Of a stretch of DNA of 64,000 bases, positions 37,556 to 45,165 are shown one piece after another. The stretch lies in NCBI RefSeq assembly GCF_021173085.1, contig NZ_CP076413.1:1674001-1738000 (forward strand), in the 5' to 3' direction. Both the position numbers and the translations under genes were made by a program. The stretch's first letter is position 1. Each line of letters opens with the position of its first letter. Origin of the DNA: Ralstonia wenshanensis. Lineage in GTDB: Bacteria > Pseudomonadota > Gammaproteobacteria > Burkholderiales > Burkholderiaceae. Under the pieces are notes generated by a model. The model saw nothing but the letters and a program-made list of their open reading frames with translations. It was not told the origin of the DNA and ran no database searches.

Positions 37556-38278
37556 TCAATCGAGAAAGCGAGTGAAGTCGGAGACAGGTGCGCGCTCGGT
37601 GATGAGCGTGTTCTCGATGGCAGCGAGGTTCGCATAACCCATCGACATGCCGCAGACGACCATCTCATCTTCGGTCAGCGCGAGATGCTCAGCGATGATC
37701 CGATGGAACTGCGTGAAAGCGGCCTGTGGACACGTATCGATGCCGCGAGCACGCGCCGCCACCATTACGGCCTCTAGAAACATGCCGTAATCGAGCCAAC
37801 TGCCCTGCTCCATCACGCGGTCGATCGTAAAGATGATGCCAACCGGCGCATCGAAGAAGCGGAAGTTGCGCGCGTGCTGCGCGTGCATGCGTTCCTTGTC
37901 GGCGCGCTCGATACCGAGCAAGCCATACAGATCCCAGCCGACCTTGCGGCGCCGGCTCTGGTACGGATCAATCCACGTGCGCGGGTAGTACGGATACTCC
38001 TCGCGATGCAGCGTATCGACCTCCGGATGGTCATACGCCGCCAACACGGACTCGGACAAGCGCGCCTTGGATTCGCCCGTCAGCACATAGACCTTCCACG
38101 GCTGCGTATTGCTGCCGGACGGCGCACGGCGCGCGACATCCAGAATCGCTTCGATGTCTTCGCGTGCGACAGGCGTCGGCAGGAACGCGCGCACGGACCG
38201 GCGCGAAGTGATTGCCTGATCCACGAGTTCGACTTCTGCGGAGACGGGACGTCGGTCGGTCATGGCGGTGCGCAACAT
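37556..38278 (-). CDS. Nitroreductase-family FMN oxidoreductase
   Basis: A 240-residue flavoprotein of the nitroreductase family. Motifs are ITSRRSVRAFLPTPV (FMN phosphate binding), ARRAPSGSNTQPWKVYVLTG and the C-terminal DEMVVCGMSMGYAN. Members reduce nitroaromatics, quinones or flavins; the substrate is not evident. The ATG at 38278 directly follows the thioesterase stop; MTDRRPV at 38263 is an alternative, and neither has a clear ribosome site. It is the last of four closely packed minus-strand genes. Confidence 0.88.
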   Translation of the reverse strand: MLRTAMTDRRPVSAEVELVDQAITSRRSVRAFLPTPVAREDIEAILDVARRAPSGSNTQPWKVYVLTGESKARLSESVLAAYDHPEVDTLHREEYPYYPRTWIDPYQSRRRKVGWDLYGLLGIERADKERMHAQHARNFRFFDAPVGIIFTIDRVMEQGSWLDYGMFLEAVMVAARARGIDTCPQAAFTQFHRIIAEHLALTEDEMVVCGMSMGYANLAAIENTLITERAPVSDFTRFLD

Positions 38279-38722
38279 TCAAGCGGTGATATTGGATGCA
38301 AGCGGCTCAAGCACGGCACGCAGCGCATCGGGCAGCGGCACCGGTCGACGCGTTTCGCGGTCGACATAGACGTGCACGAAATGGCCCTGCGCTGCGGCCT
38401 CTTGCGCGTCGCCGCGGAACAGGCCCACCTCATAGCGCACGCTCGTGTTGCCCAGGCGCGCAACCCGCAGCCCTGCCACGACCGGGTCGGGAAACGACAG
38501 CGGCGCGAAGTAATTACATTGCGTCTCGATGACAAGGCCGATGGTGTCGCTATGCTCCGGATCCAGCACGCCCTGCTGGATCAGGTAGGCGTTCACCACG
38601 GTGTCGAAGTAGCTGTAATAGACGACGTTGTTGACGTGGCCGTAGACGTCGTTGTCCATCCAGCGCGTGGTGATGGTATGGAAGTGGCGGTAGTCGTCGC
38701 GCGTCTGGCGTGGCGTACTCAT
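38279..38722 (-). CDS. Hotdog-fold acyl-CoA thioesterase
   Basis: A 147-residue thioesterase of the 4-hydroxybenzoyl-CoA thioesterase / YbgC type. The signature is [22 protein letters not shown], with the catalytic Asp, then [19 protein letters not shown] and the C-terminal strand [18 protein letters not shown]. The substrate is unknown. It abuts the nitroreductase gene downstream and follows the EamA gene by 58 bp. Confidence 0.9.
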   Translation of the reverse strand: MSTPRQTRDDYRHFHTITTRWMDNDVYGHVNNVVYYSYFDTVVNAYLIQQGVLDPEHSDTIGLVIETQCNYFAPLSFPDPVVAGLRVARLGNTSVRYEVGLFRGDAQEAAAQGHFVHVYVDRETRRPVPLPDALRAVLEPLASNITA

Positions 38723-38780
38723 GGGCAGCAGGCGGGTGGCAATGGAAAGTGATCAGGATACGCCAGCCCTCGAACCTCGG

Positions 38781-39698
38781 TCACTTGCGGATAACGAGCG
38801 CCACACCACAAGCGGCAATCACCATGCCGAGCGCTGCCAGCGGCGGAAAACGCTCGCCGAACAGCGCCCACGCCATCACGGCAGTCGTCGGCGGCGTGAG
38901 ATACAAGAGCGACGTCACCTTGGTGGCTGCGCCCTTGCGGATCAGCACAAACAGCAGCGAGATCGCGCCGATGGACAGCGCCAGCACCGACCACACCAGC
39001 GACCCGATCATCGGCAGCGTCCAATGCACCTCGCGCGTCTCGAACAGAAACATGAACGGCAGACACAGCAGCGCCGACGCTCCGAACTGGATGCACGCGC
39101 CCATCCGCAGATCAAACACCGGGCAATGGCGCTTTTGATACAGCGTGCCTACGGTGATCGAGAGCAACGCGCCCACGCAAAGTGCAAGCGTCGTCGCGCC
39201 AACGCCCGCCAGATGCAGCTTATTCGCTACCACGAGGCCTACACCTGCGATGCCGCACAGTAGACCCGCCCATTGGCGGCGCGACACACGCTCCCCGCGC
39301 ATCGAGACATACAGGGCCGTCAGAATCGGCTGCATGCCGACGATCAGCGCCGTCATGCCTGCCGGCATGCCCAGCTTGACCGCCGCCCATACACCTGCCA
39401 GATAGCCCCACTGCATCAGCAGACCAGCCACCGCGATGTGACCGACCGTCACCCAATCGGTTTCGGCCGTGCCGGCGCGGCGTGGCAGCTGCACGCGCGC
39501 CAGCCATACCAGCGGCAGCAAGCACACCAGCACGCCAACGAAGCGGAAAAACAGGAACGTGATCGGCTCGGCGTACGGCATGCCGTACTTGGCCACGATA
39601 AAGCCCGTGCCCCAGATCAGCACGAATAGCCATGGCATGGCGACGACAAACAGGGAGCCGCGCGCTGAGGCTGGCGCGACGGAAGACGCTGGGGTCAT
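38781..39698 (-). CDS. EamA/DMT-family transporter
   Basis: A 305-residue inner-membrane protein with ten predicted helices in two EamA repeats (PWLFVLIWGTGFIVAKYG, FLFFRFVGVLVCLLPLVWL in the first; LPMIGSLVWSVLALSIGAI, LLYLTPPTTAVMAWALFGE in the second). Such carriers move small metabolites outward, but the substrate is not shown. Its ATG overlaps the stop of the HDAC-like gene as ATGA, so the two are translationally coupled. Confidence 0.9.
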   Translation of the reverse strand: MTPASSVAPASARGSLFVVAMPWLFVLIWGTGFIVAKYGMPYAEPITFLFFRFVGVLVCLLPLVWLARVQLPRRAGTAETDWVTVGHIAVAGLLMQWGYLAGVWAAVKLGMPAGMTALIVGMQPILTALYVSMRGERVSRRQWAGLLCGIAGVGLVVANKLHLAGVGATTLALCVGALLSITVGTLYQKRHCPVFDLRMGACIQFGASALLCLPFMFLFETREVHWTLPMIGSLVWSVLALSIGAISLLFVLIRKGAATKVTSLLYLTPPTTAVMAWALFGERFPPLAALGMVIAACGVALVIRK

Positions 39699-40657
39699 GC
39701 GGAAAGCGGAAGAAAGTTCGATGCGGCAGCAGCCTCGTCGCGAGCCGCCCAACGCTGTGCGTGCCGGGCAGCCAGCGCGATGGTTTGCGCGTGGACGGCC
39801 ACGGTATCGTCGATATTGTTGCCGTAGCCGCCCGCCATGGTAACGGCAATCGGTATGCGTCGCTGATAGGCGAAGTCGAAGACTTCCTGATCGCGCCGGG
39901 CCAGACCCTGGAGGGTCAATTTGAGCCGGCCGAGGCGATCGCCTTCATGCGGATCCGCGCCGGCCAGATAGATGATCAACTGCGGCTTGAAGCGCCCGGC
40001 CAGGATGTCGAGTGCGCCAGTCAGCGCCTGCAGATAGTCCTCGTCGCCACAGCCATCGTGCAGGCCGATGTCCAGATCCGACGCCTCCTTACGGAACGGG
40101 TAGTTCTTCTCGCCGTGCAGCGACAAGGTGAAAACGGTGGCGTCATCGCGCAGGATCGACGCCGTGCCGTTGCCCTGATGCACGTCCAGATCGATGATGG
40201 CGACCGGGAAATCCGCCGGCGACCTGCCTGATTGGCGCTGCATCCAGCGCGAGGCGATGGCTGCGTCATTAAATACACAGAAGCCACCGCCCTTGTCCGC
40301 ATAGGCATGGTGCGTCCCGCCCGCCAGGTTGACGGCAATCCCATCCGCCAACGCGGCTGCGCTTGCGGCCATCGTCGCACCGGCCGAACGGCGGCTGCGC
40401 TCCACCATTTCCGGCGACCAAGGAAACCCGATCTCGCGCTGGCGCGCCAGGTCAAGCCGACCGGCGCTTACGGCCTCAACATATTCGGTCGTGTGCGCTA
40501 GCAGCAACGCGTCGTCCTCGGCGCGCGGCGCCTCATGCATGGACAGCCCCGGCACATCGGCCAACACCCGTGCACGCAGGTCGCTGTACTTGCGCATCGG
40601 AAACCGATGGCCAGGCGGCAGCGGCAAGACAAAATGGTCGGTATAGAACGCCCGCAT
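39695..40657 (-). CDS. Histone deacetylase-like amidohydrolase (AcuC/APAH family)
   Basis: A 320-residue zinc amidohydrolase of the arginase/deacetylase fold. Zinc and catalytic motifs are AGGTHHAYADKGGGFCVFND (tandem His and the F-C-x-F-N region), IIDLDVHQGNGTA (D-x-H) and YLAGADPHEGDRLG (second Asp), with the C-terminal MAGGYG. Bacterial members act on acetylated polyamines or other acyl amides, or on acetyl-lysine as AcuC does. It is the first of the HDAC-EamA-thioesterase-nitroreductase group. Confidence 0.9.
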   Translation of the reverse strand: MRAFYTDHFVLPLPPGHRFPMRKYSDLRARVLADVPGLSMHEAPRAEDDALLLAHTTEYVEAVSAGRLDLARQREIGFPWSPEMVERSRRSAGATMAASAAALADGIAVNLAGGTHHAYADKGGGFCVFNDAAIASRWMQRQSGRSPADFPVAIIDLDVHQGNGTASILRDDATVFTLSLHGEKNYPFRKEASDLDIGLHDGCGDEDYLQALTGALDILAGRFKPQLIIYLAGADPHEGDRLGRLKLTLQGLARRDQEVFDFAYQRRIPIAVTMAGGYGNNIDDTVAVHAQTIALAARHAQRWAARDEAAAASNFLPLSA

Positions 40658-40870
40658 GTGAATCAGAAATCGCAACGCAACAAAAATGGCACTCGGGCGC
40701 ATCCTAACCTACGCTGCACTCGTGTGTTTTTTGAGACGGATTTACCGCGGGAAGTGGTCAAATGCATTTCGCCTGCACCACAGACACGCATTTTTCTGCC
40801 ACAAAAAATCCAGCCAAACGGTTTGCGACGCAATTCCTGCGCATAAAAAATCAACGATTTTTGATTTTTG

Positions 40871-40880
40871 TGCGATGCAC
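40871..40880. promoter_or_regulatory. PhaR operator candidate 1 at phaP
   Basis: TGCGATGCAC, ten bases upstream of the -35 box of phaP. The identical word recurs just past the start of transcription. Confidence 0.6.
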
Positions 40881-40889
40881 AAATGGCGC

Positions 40890-40918
40890 TTGACACTGGT
40901 TGAACATTCAACAACAAT
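40890..40918 (+). promoter_or_regulatory. phaP promoter
   Basis: TTGACA (40890-40895), 17 bases, AACAAT (40913-40918). The -10 is the same as in the phaC promoter of this window. Transcription should start near 40925, giving a leader of about 135 bases. Confidence 0.8.
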
Positions 40919-40926
40919 GAAATTGT

Positions 40927-40936
40927 TGCGATGCAC
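40927..40936. promoter_or_regulatory. PhaR operator candidate 2 at phaP
   Basis: TGCGATGCAC again, exactly 56 bp after the first copy and over the expected transcription start. Repressor bound at both copies would bracket the promoter. Confidence 0.6.
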
Positions 40937-41059
40937 CATCCCTAATTTGATCGCGATGTCGCCTGGAAGGCCCGACGCAGACCGTCATGCTTTGTACATC
41001 TGGGCGATCTAAATTTTCATTTTGATTCCCCGACCCACCTTTGTATTTGGAGAGACAAC

Positions 41060-41641
41060 ATGCTGACTCAGGAACAGATCGCTGCGGCGCACAAGGCCAA
41101 CCTGGAAACCTTCTTCGGCCTGACCAACAAGGCATTTGAAGGCCTCGAAAAGCTGGTCGAACTGAACCTGCAGGTCGTCAAGGCTACCCTGGCCGAGAAC
41201 GTGGAACATGCCAAGAAGGCACTGACCGCCAAGGACGCCCAAGAGCTGCTGTCGGTGCAAACCGCCGCCGTGCAACCCCTGGCTGAAAAGGTTCTCGCTT
41301 ACAGCCGTCACCTGTACGAAATCGCTTCGGACACGCAAACCGAATTCAGCAAGGCAGCTGAAGTGCAGATCGCTGAAAACAGCCGCAAGCTGCAAGCGCT
41401 CGTCGACAACGTGTCGAAGAACGCTCCGGCCGGTTCGGAATCGGCAGTTGCCCTGGTGAAGTCGGCCCTGTCGGCCGCCAACAACGCGTACGACTCGGTG
41501 CAGAAGGCTACCAAGCAAGCTGTGGAACTGGCTGAAAGCAACTTCCACGCTGCTGCCAACGCTGCCAGCAAGGCAACCGCCCAAGCATCCGCCCAAGCGC
41601 GCGCTGCTACCGGCAAGAAGTCGGCAACGACCGCTGCCTAA
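41060..41641 (+). CDS. phaP: Phasin PhaP
   Basis: Phasins coat polyhydroxyalkanoate granules and control their number and size. The 193-residue protein is all-helical and amphipathic, with the phasin_2 motif ([27 protein letters not shown], abridged) and an Ala/Lys-rich C-terminal tail ([26 protein letters not shown]). GGAGAGACAAC precedes the ATG. The promoter has candidate PhaR sites, consistent with induction once granules capture PhaR. Codon use looks strongly biased, as expected for a very abundant protein. Confidence 0.95.
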   Translation: MLTQEQIAAAHKANLETFFGLTNKAFEGLEKLVELNLQVVKATLAENVEHAKKALTAKDAQELLSVQTAAVQPLAEKVLAYSRHLYEIASDTQTEFSKAAEVQIAENSRKLQALVDNVSKNAPAGSESAVALVKSALSAANNAYDSVQKATKQAVELAESNFHAAANAASKATAQASAQARAATGKKSATTAA

Positions 41642-41675
41642 GCGCTAAGCTGCTGCAGCTACCTGCTTGTTCAAG

Positions 41676-41706
41676 CGGGCCTCCTCCGGGAGGCCCGTTT
41701 TGTTTT
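41676..41706 (+). terminator. Terminator of phaP
   Basis: CGGGCCTCC and GGAGGCCCG, a perfect 9-bp stem with loop TCCG, followed by TTTTGTTTT, 34 bp past the phaP stop. Confidence 0.9.
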
Positions 41707-41884
41707 GGCCGTCGAGCCATTCTTCCAAACACGTCGTTTGCGCGCATTTGCGCGGAACCCAAATGCGCGGGTGGTGGTCCATTCCACCGTGTTCGTTCGA
41801 TTGTCTCCTCGGTCCCGCTACCGAAACCTGTCCTCAGTGGTGATCAGTGGGTACCTTTAGCCCGGCTTCGGCCGGGTTTTTTGT
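41707..41884 (+). other. Inter-terminator segment, possible small RNA
   Basis: No protein gene. It carries a perfect 10-bp hairpin CGCGCATTTG / CAAATGCGCG (41741-41769, 9-base loop) and ends in a second terminator, CCCGGC-TTCG-GCCGGG then TTTTTT (41861-41882). No clear promoter was found, so this could be either a small RNA or a backup terminator region. Confidence 0.35.
41860..41883 (+). terminator. Second terminator downstream of phaP
   Basis: CCCGGC-TTCG-GCCGGG with a six-T tail: a UUCG-capped hairpin of the most stable kind. It lies 219 bp past the phaP stop, too far to be the primary phaP terminator. Confidence 0.85.
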
Positions 41885-41980
41885 GCGCGCCTGAAACGTC
41901 TCGCTCTTCAAATTGCGAACTTTTGCACGCAGCCGACGCTCCATCCAGTATTGCGGCTCACCGCCCTCCTCTCCTGCCCA

Positions 41981-42541
41981 ATGTCTCGCGAATCCCTGAC
42001 CAAGCGAAGTCTGATCGTCGCGGCTGCGCTTATCCTGCTGTTAGAAGAGTGGATATGGAACGTCATGCAGCAGGCAACCGCCCGTCTGGCGGCGCTCCCT
42101 TGGGTCCAAGCGGCGGAGCGGAAGTTGGCGCAGCTGGAGCCGATCGAAGCCCTTTGCGCCTTTGCCCTTCCCATGCTCGCATTGCTGCCGTTCAAGCTGG
42201 CGGCCGTCTACGTCCTGGCGCGGGGCCATCTCATTGCAGGCGCCTTGGTTCTGGTTGCAGCGAAAATCGTCAGTACGGGGCTGGGCGTGCGCATTTATTC
42301 CGCCGTTCGGCCACAGTTGCACACGATCGCGTGGTATGCGCGCTGGGAATCCGCGTTTCTGGCATGGAAGCAGCGCATGATTGCCGCCCTGCAGGCAACG
42401 CCGGCCTGGCAAACCCTTCAGGTTCGAATCGCCGTCTGGCGCGCCCGGCGACATGGGCTAATGCAACAAATATGGCGCCGCCTGATCGCGGCAGTGCGCT
42501 TGCTACGCCGGCATCGGCGCCGAGCCGAGCCTCGACACTGA
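41981..42541 (+). CDS. Membrane-associated hypothetical protein
   Basis: A 186-residue protein with hydrophobic segments near the N-terminus (RSLIVAAALILLLEEWIW) and in the middle (AFALPMLALLPFKLAAVYVLARGHLIAGALVLVAAKIVSTGLGV). A Trp/Arg-rich, very basic C-terminal half follows (WKQRMIAALQATPAWQTL, VWRARRHGLMQQIWRRLIAAVRLLRRHRRR). I do not recognise a named family. The ATG at 41981 is preferred to a TTG 10 codons upstream. It converges on lpdA with a hairpin terminator between. Confidence 0.7.
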   Translation: MSRESLTKRSLIVAAALILLLEEWIWNVMQQATARLAALPWVQAAERKLAQLEPIEALCAFALPMLALLPFKLAAVYVLARGHLIAGALVLVAAKIVSTGLGVRIYSAVRPQLHTIAWYARWESAFLAWKQRMIAALQATPAWQTLQVRIAVWRARRHGLMQQIWRRLIAAVRLLRRHRRRAEPRH

Positions 42542-42560
42542 CCGGCCAACGGTCGCTCCA

Positions 42561-42602
42561 AAGACAAAGGGCCGCCCAATTGAGCGGCCCTTCCCTTTGT
42601 CA
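42561..42602. terminator. Bidirectional terminator between the membrane protein gene and lpdA
   Basis: AAGGGCCGC and GCGGCCCTT form a 9-bp stem with an 8-base loop; T-rich stretches follow on either strand. Confidence 0.8.
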
Positions 42603-42647
42603 GCTCGATTTCGAAGTTGCCTCCGAATTCTGGCAGTTAATTGCAGT

Positions 42648-44429
42648 TCAACGCTTGCGAGCCGGCGGCACGTCCGTGCAAACGCCCTCATAGATTTCTG
42701 CAGCCATACCTACCGACTCACCCAGCGTCGGGTGCGGGTGGATGGTCTTGCCGATATCCACAGCATCCGCGCCCATCTCGATGGCCAGGCAAACCTCGCC
42801 GATAAGGTCGCCCGCATGCGTGCCGACGATGCCGCCACCGATGATGCGGTGGGTTTCCTCGTCGAAGATGAGCTTGGTGAAGCCCTCGTCGCGGCCGTTG
42901 GCAATTGCGCGGCCCGACGCAGCCCACGGGAAGACGCCCTTGCCATACTTGATGCCCTGTGCCTTACACTGGTCTTCGGTCAGGCCTGCCCAGGCCACTT
43001 CCGGATCGGTATAGGCGACCGACGGAATCTGCTTGGCATCGAAATACGCCTTCTCGCCATGTGCGGCCTCGGCCGCCACATGGCCCTCGTGCACGGCCTT
43101 GTGTGCCAGCATCGGCTGCCCGACGATGTCGCCGATCGCAAAGATGTGCGGCACATTCGTGCGCTGCTGCTTGTCCACGTCGATGAAGCCGCGGTCGGTC
43201 ACGGCCACGCCGGCCTTTTCCGCGCCGATGCGCTTGCCGTTTGGCGCGCGGCCCACGGCCACCAGCACCATGTCGTAGCGCTGCGGCTCGGCAGGTGCAG
43301 CTTCGCCTTCAAACTTGACGTAGATGCCGTCCGGCTTGGCTTCCACTCCGACCGTCTTGGTCTTGAGCATGACCTTGTCGAAGCGGTTCTTGTTCATCTT
43401 GTCCCACACCTTGACGAGGTCGCGATCAGCGCCCTGCATCAGGCCGTCGAGCATTTCCACTACGTCGATGCGAGCGCCCAGCGTGCTGTACACCGTGGCC
43501 ATTTCCAGGCCGATGATGCCGCCGCCGATAACCAGCATCTTGGCCGGCACCTCGCGCAGCTCCAGCGCGCCGGTCGAATCGACGATGCGCGGATCTTCGG
43601 GGATGAACGGCAGCTTCACGGCCTCGCTACCTGCAGCGATGATCGCCTTGGCAAAACGGATGACCTTCTTCTCACCAGTGGCCGCTTTGCCGGCGCCATC
43701 GGTCAGCTGGACTTCCAGATGGTTCGGATCGAGGAACGTACCGACGCCGCGCACGACTTGCACCTTGCGCGCCTTGGCCATGCCGGCCAGCCCGCCCGTC
43801 AGCTTGCCGATGACGGATTCCTTGTGCTTGCGCAGTTGGTTGATATCAACCGTGGGCTCGCTGTAGACAATGCCGTGTGCGGCCATGGCCTTGACTTCGT
43901 CCATCACGGCGGCCGTGTGCAGCAGCGCCTTCGACGGGATGCAGCCCACGTTCAGACAGACACCGCCCAGCGTGGAGAAACGCTCGACCAGCACGGTGTT
44001 CATGCCCAGATCGGCGCTGCGGAAGGCTGCCGAATAACCGCCCGGGCCGGAGCCGAGGACGAGCATGTCGCATTCGATGTCAGCGCCGCCGGCGTGCTTG
44101 GCCGCTTGCGGTGCGGGGGCCGATGCTGCCGGTGCGGCAGCAGGCGCCGCCACCGGAGCCGGTGCTTGAGCAGGCGCCGGAGCAGCAGCCGCGCCGGCTT
44201 CCGCAGTCGCGATCACCGTGCCCTTGCTAACCTTGTCGCCCACCTTGACCTTCACGTCGACAATCTTGCCGGCCACGTCCGACGGCACTTCCATGCTGGC
44301 CTTGTCGGATTCCAGCACGATCAGCGACTGCTCGGGCGCCACGGTATCGCCCGCCTTGATCAGCACTTCGATGACTTCCACCGCATCGAAATCGCCGATG
44401 TCCGGCACCTTGATTTCCACCACGCTCAT
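42648..44429 (-). CDS. lpdA: Dihydrolipoamide dehydrogenase with N-terminal lipoyl domain (PDH E3)
   Basis: E3 reoxidises the lipoyl groups of the pyruvate dehydrogenase complex, reducing NAD+. The 593-residue protein carries an N-terminal lipoyl domain (residues 1-80, lipoyl Lys in [14 protein letters not shown]) and an Ala/Pro linker (about 85-120). The flavoprotein part has FAD loop [18 protein letters not shown], redox disulfide in [20 protein letters not shown] loop [19 protein letters not shown] and C-terminal [10 protein letters not shown] with the catalytic His-Glu. AAGGAGTCAGGA precedes the ATG. A lipoyl-bearing E3 is known from C. necator PdhL and Neisseria. Confidence 0.95.
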   Translation of the reverse strand: MSVVEIKVPDIGDFDAVEVIEVLIKAGDTVAPEQSLIVLESDKASMEVPSDVAGKIVDVKVKVGDKVSKGTVIATAEAGAAAAPAPAQAPAPVAAPAAAPAASAPAPQAAKHAGGADIECDMLVLGSGPGGYSAAFRSADLGMNTVLVERFSTLGGVCLNVGCIPSKALLHTAAVMDEVKAMAAHGIVYSEPTVDINQLRKHKESVIGKLTGGLAGMAKARKVQVVRGVGTFLDPNHLEVQLTDGAGKAATGEKKVIRFAKAIIAAGSEAVKLPFIPEDPRIVDSTGALELREVPAKMLVIGGGIIGLEMATVYSTLGARIDVVEMLDGLMQGADRDLVKVWDKMNKNRFDKVMLKTKTVGVEAKPDGIYVKFEGEAAPAEPQRYDMVLVAVGRAPNGKRIGAEKAGVAVTDRGFIDVDKQQRTNVPHIFAIGDIVGQPMLAHKAVHEGHVAAEAAHGEKAYFDAKQIPSVAYTDPEVAWAGLTEDQCKAQGIKYGKGVFPWAASGRAIANGRDEGFTKLIFDEETHRIIGGGIVGTHAGDLIGEVCLAIEMGADAVDIGKTIHPHPTLGESVGMAAEIYEGVCTDVPPARKR

Positions 44430-44487
44430 TCCTGACTCCTTGTTCTTGTCGTCGGCACCCGGCATCGCCCGGGCCCGCTGACGCTTT

Positions 44488-45060
44488 TCAATCCTGCAGA
44501 CGGACTGTGTGCACTTCGATCGGGCCGCCCGAACTCTTGTCGAACTCCACGCCTGCGGACACGCCCACCTGTGCAACGTCCGCCGCCGACTTGCCCGGCA
44601 TATCGAACACCGCCGACATCGCACCCAGCGCAAAGTTGCGCCCCGAGCCGATGCCCCAGAAGCGGTCGAACGAAAACACCTCGCGGTACGAATAGACGCC
44701 GTAGATGCCGGTTGCGTTGGCGATCAGGCAGGTGATCTGCGACGACTCGTACGGGTCGTCGTCGTCTTCCTTGGTGTTGACGAAATACTCGTCCTTGAGC
44801 TTTTCGTGCACCTTGAGGAAGGTTCGGAAGACGTCGTCGCGCGTGCCGAGACGGCACTCATCGGCCAGCCCCGCCAGCAGGCTCCGCATGACCGGAAAGT
44901 GGGCCGTCGTGCCCGCCAGCGCGATCAGCGAATCGCCCACCTGGAAGATCTTCTGGTTCTGCTCGTAGCCGCGCGCCAGGCGCGTATCGCCGAACGTCAC
45001 GAGTGAATCGGCCGCAATCGCCACTTCGCCGTCTTTCTTGACCACCACGCACGTCGTCAT
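44488..45060 (-). CDS. Ntn-hydrolase peptidase, beta-proteobacterial proteasome homologue (BPH-like)
   Basis: A 190-residue protein with the N-terminal-nucleophile fold of HslV and proteasome beta subunits. After Met removal it starts [25 protein letters not shown]: Thr1 would be the nucleophile, Asp17 matches position, and a Lys (QNQKIF, position 36) aligns with Lys33 of HslV after a three-residue insert. [18 protein letters not shown] matches the conserved SGG-like loop near the active site. It resembles the family named beta-proteobacteria proteasome homologue, for which double-ring assemblies have been described, more than HslV or Anbu. It sits between aceF (105 bp) and lpdA (58 bp) in the PDH operon. 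Its partner ATPase and substrate are unknown. Confidence 0.8.
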   Translation of the reverse strand: MTTCVVVKKDGEVAIAADSLVTFGDTRLARGYEQNQKIFQVGDSLIALAGTTAHFPVMRSLLAGLADECRLGTRDDVFRTFLKVHEKLKDEYFVNTKEDDDDPYESSQITCLIANATGIYGVYSYREVFSFDRFWGIGSGRNFALGAMSAVFDMPGKSAADVAQVGVSAGVEFDKSSGGPIEVHTVRLQD

Positions 45061-45165
45061 GTCGTCCTCGCCATCAGTCCACTGACCAGTCCGCCGACCG
45101 CTGCAAACCCATGCGGGCCGGCACGCACAGGCTCGAAGCCAGATGCGTGCCGAGCCCGCGTGGGC

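Larger units (their letters stand above)
40658..41059. other. AT-rich region upstream of phaP
   Basis: No gene in 402 bp. It contains the phaP promoter and operator candidates (separate entries), a hairpin AAAAATC-AAC-GATTTTT at 40846-40862 and two further inverted repeats overlapping the promoter (GTTGAA-CA-TTCAAC around 40899-40912 and CAACAAT-GAA-ATTGTTG at 40912-40928). Confidence 0.55.

Noticed and set aside
37234-37668. Minus-strand frame of 144 codons in the pbpG upstream gap
   Set aside because: Overlaps the end of the nitroreductase gene in another frame. No ribosome site or domain; a shorter start at 37473 cannot be excluded but has no support.
44488-45060. Assignment as HslV
   Set aside because: Length, the insert before the active-site Lys and the absence of an adjacent hslU do not fit HslV; the BPH type fits better.
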